DNA of 20,742 bases from Protostelium mycophagum (taxonomy: Eukaryota > Evosea > Variosea > Protosteliida > Protosteliaceae). The position numbers were made by a program, and so were the translations under genes. Shown piece by piece: positions 8,761 to 17,993 of this stretch. Where the stretch lies: positions 1 to 20,742 of the forward strand of contig MZNV01001164.1 of the NCBI GenBank assembly GCA_002081555.1, read 5' to 3'. The notes below the pieces were generated by a model. It was not told the DNA's origin and ran no database searches. It saw nothing but the letters and a program-made list of their open reading frames with translations. Each line of letters opens with the position of its first letter. Position 1 is the first letter of the stretch.

Positions 8761-10695
8761 ATGCAGAAGTACCAGATACTCGGTGTGATTGGTGAAGGTG
8801 AGAGGTTCGATGTCTCTGGCATCTTTGTATCTGGAGGCTGAATAGATGCAGGTGCTTACGGCATCGTATTGAAATGTCGAAACAAGGTATATTAATCGAT
8901 TGAGATGGACATTTTCTAATCCTCTTCAGTTAACGGATGAGATCGTGGCCATCAAAAAATTCAAAGAGAGTGACGGTGAGTGGATGGATGATTTGAAACC
9001 GATTTTAGCAGTCGCTTCATGGCAGACGATTTGCATCCCTTTTATTTGAACCATCTTGTGGATCGTCATCTCACACTTAATAGAAGATGAAACTGTGCGA
9101 AAGACAACGATGCGCGAAGTCAAGATTCTCAAAATGCTGAAAAATGAAAACATCGTGAACCTCATAGAGGCGTTCAGACGAAAAGGGAAATTATTTTTGG
9201 TTTTCGAGCACGTGGAGAGAAACATGTTGGAAGTTTTGGACGAATCGCCACATGGACTTCCTCCTGAAGCTGTCAGAAGGTGATACGCCCAACAACAATG
9301 CTGATTCTTAACATCGCAGATATGTGTATCAATTACTCAAAGCACTTTTATTTTGTCACACAAATGGCATCATGCATAGAGGTAAGGAGTCTTCCATTTC
9401 ATCGCTTGACTCAGCATCTCAGACATTAAACCCGAAAATCTGCTTGTTGCAAGCGATGACACACTAAAACTCTGCGATTTTGGATTTGCAAGAAACGTTA
9501 TTCCCCGAAAGAATTCCATCATAACAGGCTATGTCGCCACGCGTTGGTACAGAGGTACGAAAGGGTAACATTGTCGGGAAATTGATTCTTGAAGGGCCGG
9601 AGCTATTATTAGGCTCCAATACCTACGGTAAACCTGTGGATATTTGGGCAGTCGGTTGCATCATGGGAGAGCTTTACACCGGAAAACCTGTTTTTCCAGG
9701 CGAAAGTGAAATTGATCAACTGTACATCATCCAGAAGACATGTGGTGTCATGACACCCGAACAGAATGAGCTGTTCATGAACAATACCAGTTTTGCAGGC
9801 CTGAAATTTCCCGACATGAGTAATCCCACTACAATAGAGAGGAAATACCGGGGAAGGATAGATCCACTTACACTCTCCCTCATGGACGTAAGTCGATCGT
9901 AAAAAATCTCATGGAGCTTACGCTTCCTCCCAGAGCATGTTGCAGATGGATCCAGCGAAGCGACCATCTTGTGAAGGAGCTTTGCGTCACCCATATTTCG
10001 ATGAAATCAGAGAGGACAGTCTGGATCTGTCGGGGAAAGTGAAGAGAGTCCCTACACCACCAGAGGAGTCAAAACCTGCCACTGCCAAGTATAATATGCT
10101 GTCAGATGAACGTGTATTTCTGACACATGTCAGGACTACATCAAGCAAGATGGAGAGCAGTCCAATGGATCAATCTCGAGGTCAGTTTCAAAACTGTGAA
10201 ATTTGAAGGTTAAACCTTCATCAGGTGGGCTGAGGACGGCACAAAGTATTGGGACAGAAGGCTCATTTTCGTCAAGGAATAAGAGTCAGGCCGGGACTTT
10301 GGGATATCTATCTCACCGCAGCAGAACAGAGCACACAAAGTACGTCATCATGTCATCTCATGTCATCTTATCGCAAAAACTGGTGATTTTGATGTGAAAT
10401 CTTTGTCTCAGATAGATGCACAGTATACGATATTGATGAAGCAAAATAGGTTCCCTGATGTCCAAGAGTATGAACCAACAATTATAAAGAACAGTCCTTT
10501 TGCAATGAAGAAGAAGGAAACAATGGATCAAGTCAAAAGGAAACCATCACAACCAATTGGAATGGTCAGTGAAATTTCATCAAGATATACTGATGAGTTG
10601 TAGACAGGGTTTCCCCCACCGAAAATGTCGGACAAAGAGTCACATGGGCTGTCATCACAACACCAATTCCCGAAGATTTCAGCAATCAAGCTGTA
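8761..10695 (+). CDS. CDKL-family serine/threonine kinase (closest to CDKL5)
   Basis: Exons: 8761-8797, 8852-8886, 8930-8975, 9084-9279, 9320-9381, 9423-9554, 9595-9887, 9934-10180, 10225 to an unsettled donor at 10340-10382, 10412-10564, 10604-10695. The N-terminal kinase domain (about residues 4-290) has GEGAYG, VAIKK (K33), HRDIKPEN (D126), DFG (144-146), an activation loop with T160-G161-Y162 followed by [10 protein letters not shown], and the CMGC features [10 protein letters not shown] and [25 protein letters not shown] and the NMLE motif are typical of CDKL5-like kinases, which act at cilia and microtubules in other eukaryotes. CDKLs carry TDY or TEY; TGY here is unusual. The tail is Ser/Lys-rich. 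A last 39-nt intron ending ACTGATGAGTTGTAG moves the stop from 10603 to 10695; if it is not spliced the protein ends at 10603. Confidence 0.85.
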
Positions 10696-10979
10696 GATAT
10701 ATCTGCGATTTTTATTTTTTGGGTAAGACAGACAGAGCTTTTCGCGAGGAATCGGACGGCATTGGTACATAAAAAATATGTTTGTGCACCGTTTCACCTT
10801 ATATTGTCTTGTCCCTGATTCGTCTCCCCAGTTCCTGGGAACCCCAGATCCTTCATATTTATAGTCTCAATGCAGTACCATCTCGGTAACTACCGTATTA
10901 TCCCGTAATCTGAAATAATGTCGGATATTTGATTCCGGCTTTCGCTTTTGACGTTCCGAAATTGTCTTTCCCCGAAATC
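10696..10979. other. Intergenic, no supported gene
   Basis: Contains a CATAAA at 10768-10773 that could serve the kinase mRNA and a fragment near 10878-10912 (CTCGGTAACTACCG) that may be a remnant of the MITE family. Nothing else recognisable. Confidence 0.35.
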
Positions 10980-11287
10980 TCACAACGGCTCATCGAAGGT
11001 GAACACCGGCTCTGTTAAACCCTCTTTACCTTCAAACATAATGGGACCAGACATAACGCCTTGCATTGCGACCTCTTCTAAAGCAGCATCAAGTCGATTT
11101 TGATCGTTGTAGACGAGGCGGGGAGTAGATTATTGATAGACCCGCGTTTTGAAATCTCGTCTCCCACCAAATTACGATAAAACCGGGGTTTATCTGAGGA
11201 TTTCTCGACCTGATCCCCGAATTCGGGTCTAAGCCGAGAAAAAAGTCCAATAACGGCCTTCTCAGACTCTTCATCACAATCGCTCAT
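10980..11287 (-). CDS. Small acidic protein, unrecognised (two exons)
   Basis: ATG at 11287 opens MSDCDEESEKAVIGLFSRL. Splicing a 98-nt intron (11175-11078, GTAATT...TTGATGCTGCTTTAG) joins exon 11287-11176 to 11077-10980 and gives 69 residues ending in TFDEPL and TGA. The second exon has coding-like composition (EEVAMQGVMSGPIMFEGKEG). I recognise no family. The unspliced frame would end at 11078 after 69 codons, so both forms are short; the spliced one has the better tail. Its start is 150 bp from the divergent transporter gene, suggesting a shared promoter region. Confidence 0.4.
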
Positions 11288-11437
11288 CACGTTTGATCAT
11301 CAAAACACGACACTACGAGGCTGAACACGACAACGATGTTGCAAGGATCACGACACACTACTCCTTTCCAAAGTGAGTGCCTCCTACCCTGAACATGATC
11401 TGATCTAAGGGCAGAACAAACCAGCTGGAACAATGCA
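11288..11437. promoter_or_regulatory. Putative bidirectional promoter
   Basis: 150 bp separates the divergent start codons of the small minus-strand gene and the MFS transporter. No TATA box is obvious. Function is inferred only from layout. Confidence 0.3.
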
Positions 11438-13103
11438 ATGGACAGGAGCATCGACACCATCACAGCCGCTGGAGGGGTCAATCTCTTCTCTTCTATAAAC
11501 CTGGTACCAGAAGACAGCTACCCCTCAAACCTCACCGCCTCAACAAAGACGACCTCACGCATCGAGAAAGATCTTCTCGTCCCCAAATTCCTTTACTTCA
11601 TATTCTACGCAAGTCAGGTATATTTGGTGTCTGAAAAGGCGAGTGTAACGCGATACCGTAGGTGTGTCTATTTCCCTTCTTTGGCATTTGGTACAGGTCC
11701 GTTGGACTCTCCTCCAGCGAGATTGGAATCTTGGTGAGGTTTTCTAAGAGCTTTCTCAAACTGATCCGGTGCAGTCGGCCATCAGACAGCTGATGAACCT
11801 CTTCGGCCCTCCGGTCTTTGCCGCTGCCGCAGATAAATTCAGAATCCACAAGCTGGTCCTCTTGATGGGCCTTCTCGTCTCGCTCATCGGCCGACTCGGC
11901 ATGCTCAAACTGGGGGATAAATTCGCCATACTGGTGGTGGTCACAGTAGTTGCCGAGCTCTTTGCATCCATTGCCATCCCGATGTTGGACAACATTGCGC
12001 TGGCGATCTTGACGGAGAGAAGGAAGGAGCATTTCGGACGTCAGGTGTGACATTCTGACATCGTTGACATCTCCGGAACTAAAACGTCGAAGAGGTTGTG
12101 GGGGACCACAGCGTATGCCATTTTGGCCACCCCTGTAGGATTATTCGTGGATTGGTCTGGAAATACCTCTTGGTATTATTATTTGAACGCCATCTTCGTC
12201 GTTGCCTTCTTTCTCTGTGCAATATGGGCACCTATCGGGCCCCAGAAGGCTGAGGAAGGTGGGAAATGATTGGTGGACCTTCAGAGCCTTTCTTTAATTC
12301 TTGACAGATCCCGAAAAGCAAGAGAATCTCCAGCCAAGTGAAGCCATGCCATTTCTCCAAGCATTAAAATGCCTCTTCTTCAGGTAGATAGGCGCAGTTC
12401 TACAGATTTAATTCGTGATAGATTCGAGTCCATCGGTTTTTTTGTCGTCGTCGGGCTAATTGGAATCTGTAATGGCATGGTTGGAACATTTTTATTCTTA
12501 TATTTATCCGACATGAACGCCTCACAAGCGCTAATGGGCCTCTGCCTAACAGTGAACAGTTTGTCAGAGGTATGATATCTCATCGAAAATTCGTTGAAAT
12601 CTCCAGATTCCTGCTCTCTTCTTCTCAGGGGTCATGATCAAGAGGTTGACTCTCCAAGGAAGTCTATTATTAGCCTCATTCTTCTATGTGTTGCGCTTCG
12701 TCTGGTACTTCTTTCTCCCAGGACCTTGGTTCGTTCTGATTGCAGAGGGTGTAAATGGAATCACCTTCGGATTGATGTACACTGCAGCAGTCCGCTTGGC
12801 TTCTGAGCTCGCTCCTCCATGGTATGACTTTGAGACTGAAATCTCATTGAAATTTTCAGCCTGCAAGCTACAGCTCAGGGGGCCCTTGCCGCGGTCTACA
12901 ATGGGTGCGCCGCATTGGCAGGTCTTTTGGGCGGGATGGTGTACCAAAGATATGGAAAATTAGTTTGGACTGTGGGAGCCGGCAGCGCGGTCCTGGCTCT
13001 CATCTGGTACTCATTCTGCCTGATAGTGATCAGATGCAGAAAGAACAAGAAAGCAGAGAACGCGAGATCAGAAACAACCCCACTTGTTCCTCGTTCTAAA
13101 TAA
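11438..13103 (+). CDS. MFSD6-like major facilitator transporter
   Basis: Eight exons (11438-11617, 11662-11733, 11775-12044, 12093-12258, 12308-12383, 12422-12569, 12607-12821, 12860-13103) join to exactly 457 codons. The product has about 12 hydrophobic segments and the landmarks of the MFS_1-like/MFSD6 group: LVPKFLYFIFYAS opening TM1, GLSSSEIGIL, FGPPVFAAAADKF after TM2, IPMLDN...FGRQRLWG, and LQATAQGALAAVYNG...GGMVYQRYG near TM11. The N-terminal 45 residues are hydrophilic, and the C-tail (RCRKNKKAENAR...TTPLVPRSK) is basic and faces the cytosol by family topology. Substrate is unknown. The first ATG at 11433 is out of frame and stops after 21 codons, so the second ATG is chosen; it would act as a short upstream ORF. 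The TAA stop sits in AATAAA. Introns are 37-49 nt. Confidence 0.87.
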
Positions 13104-13105
13104 AA
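13099..13105 (+). terminator. Poly(A)-type hexamer overlapping the transporter stop
   Basis: The end reads TCT AAA TAA AAC; AATAAA contains the TAA stop. Confidence 0.5.
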
Positions 13106-13254
13106 CTATGGATCGGTTGTTCTTTTATTGCTTCACATATCTCCGGGTGATAGGTGTCAGAGACATGTCCAACGAGACTTCCCAGAACACATCTACAACG
13201 CACCAGCTCGATTGTGCGGGGCATTCGGGAGCTCCATTTGCCATCACCTTCTAA
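13104..13254. other. Intergenic or 5' leader between transporter and RasGAP
   Basis: Only about 150 bp separates the transporter stop from the RasGAP start. It should hold the transporter 3' end and the RasGAP leader. A short frame from ATG 13167 (SNETSQNTSTTHQ) runs to the TAA directly before the proposed RasGAP ATG; it could be an upstream ORF. It includes one CATCTACAAC copy. Confidence 0.35.
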
Positions 13255-16200
13255 ATGGTAAAAGATTCGGCCGTCGATGTCGCTTCGATCTGGATGTCTT
13301 TGACATGTGACAGAGACATAAAGGGAAGATCTTGGGTCACGAGACGACATCAGTCGCTTCATTGGAGACTGAGACTCTTAAAGATGGGTATCTGAAGAAA
13401 TGGTCAGTGAAGGGACCTGTCGGGAGATGGACTAAAAAATGGGTTGTCGTCACCATGGACAAAGTCTTCTATTTCAAGACCCCGAAAGTAAGATCGGATC
13501 TGTCAACCTGAATCGAAAATGCATCAAATCGCGAGCCGTTTGATGATTTTGAGAAGCACGATACGTATGATTACGAGAACCTAAAAGAAACAGGATCCTT
13601 ATCCGAAAGGTTATTTGGACATGCAGAAATATAATGATGTAGTCGATTCTTCAGAAAAAGGAAGCGAGAACTCTTTCAGAGTGATCAACACGGGAAATTC
13701 CATGAGAAGGTGATGTCTACAAGTTTATATTGATTTTTCACCCCATGCATCATGAAATAATGACACGTCTCAGATGCATCTTTCAGACTGATTCAGAAGA
13801 AGGTGAGTTGTAGATGATGTACAGAAATAATAATGATTTTATTTTATTTTGCATCCTGAAGACATCCAGAAAAGTTGGCGTGGATGGCACACCTCAGAGA
13901 GGCCATGCACGTGAGCGAAATCTCCACGAAAAACCGCGATCTCTGACTGGTTGTAGAGAGCCGGAATCAACGAACTCCGCAAGAGAGTCTTGGAAATCAC
14001 AAAGACTGGACAAAAGCTGAGAACACAGAGGTCAATCAATGTCAGAGGTAAAGATTTTCCAAAAATTGAATCATAGTTTTCAAATTATTATTTAGATTTT
14101 TTTCCAAGTTGTTGGAGATTTTATGAGAATACAAATAAATTTTATAGACATGAAATATATTTTTGTTATTATTGACATGAAGACAGTGGCGGAGGCCAGA
14201 GGACTGCCACGTAATAGCGATGCATATTGTCTCGTCCAGATAGGTACTTTTCCAATCACAAAACCTCCCAATATTTAGACTCTAAAGCAGAAAGAAATAA
14301 TTTTTTAATTCTAAAATGAGCTAAAAATAGCACTGAAGATAACAGGCGAACATTCGATTACAACACAAACAATGTATAAAACAGAAGAGCCTCTCTGGGG
14401 AGAAGAATACGAATTCACGCTTGCCACCAACTCCTTCATAGACCCATCGAGCGAGGTGACGTCATCACGTGGTGTGAAATTTCACTGAAAATTCAAGGTG
14501 ATAGACGTGACTGTATTTGACCAGTCAAAAAGGGGTGACGATATTGTGAGCTTTTTAATTTTGACAAAAATGAATTATTTTTATTTCTATGCCACGAAAT
14601 TGATTTTTTTATTTTTCTGATTTATTTAATCTTATTTAATTAAATTTTAAATTAATTTTTCCAATTTTTTTTTAGATGGAGAGTATGATTGACTGGTTGT
14701 AGTTGGGAGGAGTGTATATACCGTTGTCACAGTTGTCTGAGCAACCACAAGAGATCTGGTACCCTCTACAACACAAGGCAAAGGAGGTGATTTTTCCATG
14801 AAATCTGGTGGAAAATTCACTGAAAATTCCAAGGATCTATTGTCGGGTGAAGTGAGCGTGGAGTTATTGTACACACCCGGTGGGAAGAATTCCCCGGCGA
14901 AATTATCCGTAAGAGTGATCGAAGGTAATAATTCCGAGATCTCCGCGAAATTTCACTCAAATTTCACAGCAAGAAATCTCGTGGCACGGGAGGCGACTGA
15001 ACTGAGTAGTGTGAGTCATTTATTTATTTTTCAATCATGTGTTTGTCTGACATCATGTCGTGATGACATCAATGTAACGTCGCGCCATCTTATGATGACG
15101 TCATGAGATTTCAATCTGATGAAAATATAGCCGTTTATAGTGATTCACCATGGCCCTGAGAAGCGAAAGAGTGAAACAGTCAGGAAGACACTCAACCCCA
15201 CTTGGAATTTCTCTGCAGAATTGTAATTCAAATTTTCAAATTTTTGTCAAAATTTTTTACGAGAAAATTCCCTCTCACTTTCAAATTTCAAATTTTGAAT
15301 TTTTGCAGCGAGTTGACCGTTGATAACATCAAAGAAGACATTCGCATAACGGTGAAAGACTGGGAGCGCATGGCACATTCCAGAAAATTGGGACAATGCT
15401 CATTCTCCGTATCCGCTCTACACCCGAATATCCCCGTCAAGTCGTGGTGTACATTGACAGGTCTGACGTCCTATTTTCCCGCCAAAATTTGAATTTGAAT
15501 GTCATCTGAAGGTAAAAGGTGAGGGGAGGTCAGTTCGGCGGAGCATGGCCAAAAGGGCAGACGAGACACAGCTCGGAGATTTACGACTCCGTCTGAAATA
15601 TTCCGTACGTAACTCCTACTTTCCGAAATTTCATTGAGATCTCCAGGAAACTCAGATCTTAGCCTTGGATCATTATTCGGAATTATGGGAGGTGATCAAT
15701 GAGAATGATTACGTCATCATCGACCTTCTTGGAGAAGTGACTTCTGACCGTGACGGCCTGGCCAAAAATTTGGTCCGGTTGTTCGAGGTATGTTCGTCTA
15801 CAATCATCTTTACAACTCATCCGGGAGGATGTCGACGTGTTTCGGTCACGGTAATTCACGAGCTGATGACGGTTAGGGACGCAACAGAGCGGTAGACATG
15901 CTCAACCATCTGACCCAAAAAGAAATCGAATCCACAGGTATGTCTCGTTGTAGATGACCTTTTATTTTTTACAATTATTCGAGATATTATAACACATACC
16001 TGACCTATAAATAGCATCAGCCGATGTGATCTTCCGCGGAAATTCGCTGTCGACAAAATCTGTCGACGCTTATATGAAGATAATGGGCCTGAAATTTCTG
16101 CACAAAACTCTGGCCAAAAAGATCAAAGATATATGCCACAGCCGAAAAAGTTTTGAGGTGAATTTTTGATTGTAGATCTAATTGTAGATGGAATAAATTT

Positions 16201-17674
16201 ATTAGGTCGACCCCACTCGCCTGGAGAAGCACGAAAGAGTGAGCGAAATTTCTTTTGTATAACATTTTTACATTGTTGTAGATTGAAGAAAATCACCAAT
16301 ATCTGGTGGAATTGGCGACATCAGTTGTACAAGCTATATTTAGCTCTGCAGATAGTACCCCAACGTGAGTACTATTTTCCCGCCAAAATTTTCTCGCCTT
16401 TTTGACGGAAATTTCAGAGAGTTACGCCAAGTTTTTTCTGGCATTCAACGGTCAGTTCTTTCAAAATTCGGGATTGATAATGTCACGCGATGGACCGCCG
16501 TTTCAGGTGAAATTTGAATTTCGAAAATGGCGGGAACTCACCCTTCTCCTCTCGAACTCTCCCGGAAATTTCTCCATGAAGTTTCGCTGAGATTTCGTAG
16601 GTTTCATTTTTTTGAGATTCTGGGGTCCCGCCATTTTGGGACCGAAATTATTTAAATTATCTGATGACCACCCAAATGGAGAAGCTTCCCGCACCCTCAC
16701 CCTCCTCAGCAAGACGTAAGTACAAATTTCACCGAAATTTCGTGACGTACGTATCCATTTACAACGTTGTAGAATACAAAAGCTGGGAAATCTGGCGCAG
16801 TTTGAAGGGAAAGAGCCGTATATGCATTTCATGAACACCTTCATTGACCAAAACCAAGAGTCCCTGAAGAAGTACATCGACAAAATTTCCGTGAGTTTTC
16901 CACGAATTTTCGCGAAGAATTTTCACTGAAATTTTCAGACGGTATCTAGCTTTTTGTCACCGTCAGCTGTCGACCAAGTGATGGATATTGAGGCAGAGAT
17001 GTCTATTTTATACTTCCATCTACAACGAGAGAAGTCAAAAATCATCATTCCAGAAAACACGGTGAGTCATTTGAAATGTCCATGTCGTGTTTCTCAAGAC
17101 AAACATATCCTGGAGTTACGCAAAATACACTTTGATTGCTGCAAATGAGTTTTGGTTTGCAGCAGAGGATGCATCCTTTGGTTTTGTACAGATTTTGGTG
17201 ATACCGCATAGACGCGCTTTTGTTATTTGCGGCAAAGCCGCAACAGAAACACTCTACTACAACCAATCATCTGTTCTTTGTGGCAAAGCCACAAAGACAC
17301 TTTTGGTTTTGTGTATGTTTTTGGTGATATCAAAAAGACACCACAGACGTCGTTCTCCAATTCCACCGGACCTTTTATTATTTGCGGCAAAGACGCAACA
17401 GAAACGCTTTTGAAATTCACCATAACAAGAATCCTTGGGCGAATGCAAACACAAAATCACCCAAGAGTCCTTGCGGCAGAGTCAACCCACGTTTATCTCT
17501 TAACCTCTATAGAAGAGCCCAGCGGTCCAGAAGCTCGGAGTTGTGCTCGACAAGTTGGAAAAGACATACGCGGACATGACCACAGACACGGCCAGCACAC
17601 CCACAACCGAGAGACAGATCATCACATCTGGGAGGCCTAAAGACAAGAGGAGCAGCGCTTTCTCTATCTCATAA
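13255..17674 (+). CDS. PH-C2-C2-RasGAP protein
   Basis: The inferred 25 exons sum to 761 codons with all phases consistent. Exons 2-5 give a PH domain (about residues 24-121: [48 protein letters not shown]). Exons 7-10 give a C2 domain ([19 protein letters not shown] ... [10 protein letters not shown] ... [10 protein letters not shown]), exons 11-14 a second C2 (LSVRVIEARNLV ... [12 protein letters not shown] ... IRITVKDWE). Exons 16-24 give the RasGAP domain (about 400-680) with the arginine finger in FRGNSL (R480) and [12 protein letters not shown], so it should accelerate GTP hydrolysis by Ras at membranes. SynGAP-type proteins have PH-C2-GAP and GAP1-type have C2-C2-GAP-PH; this order mixes the two. 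Proposed start ATG 13255-13257 lies directly before the first intron (13258-13313) and after an in-frame stop. TAA lies in CATAAA. The last intron is 451 nt with repeats; the others are 42-157 nt. Confidence 0.87.
17075..17512 (+). repeat. Tandem hairpin repeats inside the largest RasGAP intron
   Basis: The 451-nt intron 17062-17512 contains three copies of a 7-bp stem with AAA loop: TTGCGGC-AAA-GCCGCAA (17227-17243), TTGTGGC-AAA-GCCACAA (17278-17294) and TTGCGGC-AAA-GACGCAA (17382-17398). Flanks repeat as well: TTTTGGTTTTGT...TTTTGGTGATA occurs near 17178 and 17303, and CAACAGAAAC follows copies 1 and 3. It looks like a diverged tandem or nested repeat of roughly 120-180 bp. No coding content. 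Confidence 0.6.
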
Positions 17675-17675
17675 A
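17670..17675 (+). terminator. Poly(A)-type hexamer overlapping the RasGAP stop
   Basis: The end reads ATC TCA TAA AGT; CATAAA contains the TAA stop. Confidence 0.4.
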
Positions 17676-17993
17676 GTCGACGCTGTCGTGTTCACTACTT
17701 ACTTGAAATGATCGCAGAGTCTGTCTGGTCAGATTCCCCCAGTGTGCGGTAATGAACACGTTAATTACCGTGAAGTTTACCGTGAGGTGGCCGTTGAATT
17801 TGTGTACAATAAACTGGTGCTGCTCCGTCATTATGGACATTTCTTCTCTTCTCCAAGATAAATGTCATTATTTATCGTATTCTTTGGAATATCAAATATT
17901 ATTAAATATTTAATATTTATTTTTAAACTGACGAATTTTTCACAAAAACCGGGGATATCATTCACCAGAACCAAAAAAACCAAAACAAAGAGG
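17675..17993. promoter_or_regulatory. Intergenic upstream of P450, with MITE copy
   Basis: About 320 bp. 17725-17790 holds a MITE copy; 17880-17940 is AT-rich. An in-frame ATG at 17862 upstream of the proposed P450 start lies in AT-rich sequence and was not chosen because ATG 17994 gives a standard membrane anchor. Confidence 0.4.
17725..17790 (+). mobile_element. MITE-family copy
   Basis: Starts CTGGTCAGATTCCCCC and contains CGGTAAT ... ATTACCG as an inner inverted pair (17747-17770), followed by TTTACCGTGAG. Same order and palindromes as the copies at 6643-6761 and 7201-7284; the right outer arm is weak. Confidence 0.6.

Noticed and set aside
11756-12053. Minus-strand frames opposite the transporter
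   Set aside because: They mirror the transporter exons and contain no domain; the plus strand has clear MFS motifs.
13488-13580. Extra PH exon reading [10 protein letters not shown]
   Set aside because: It needs a 5-nt frame jump. A single intron 13488-13593 gives a better PH sequence ([14 protein letters not shown]) with consistent phase, so the peptide is chance.
16441-16506. Intron from GTCAGTTC at 16450
   Set aside because: The sequence codes [21 protein letters not shown], which continues the RasGAP domain in frame, so it is exon.
17862-17993. P450 start at ATG 17862
   Set aside because: It would add 44 residues from AT-rich sequence before the membrane anchor; ATG 17994 places the anchor at the N-terminus as in other microsomal P450s.
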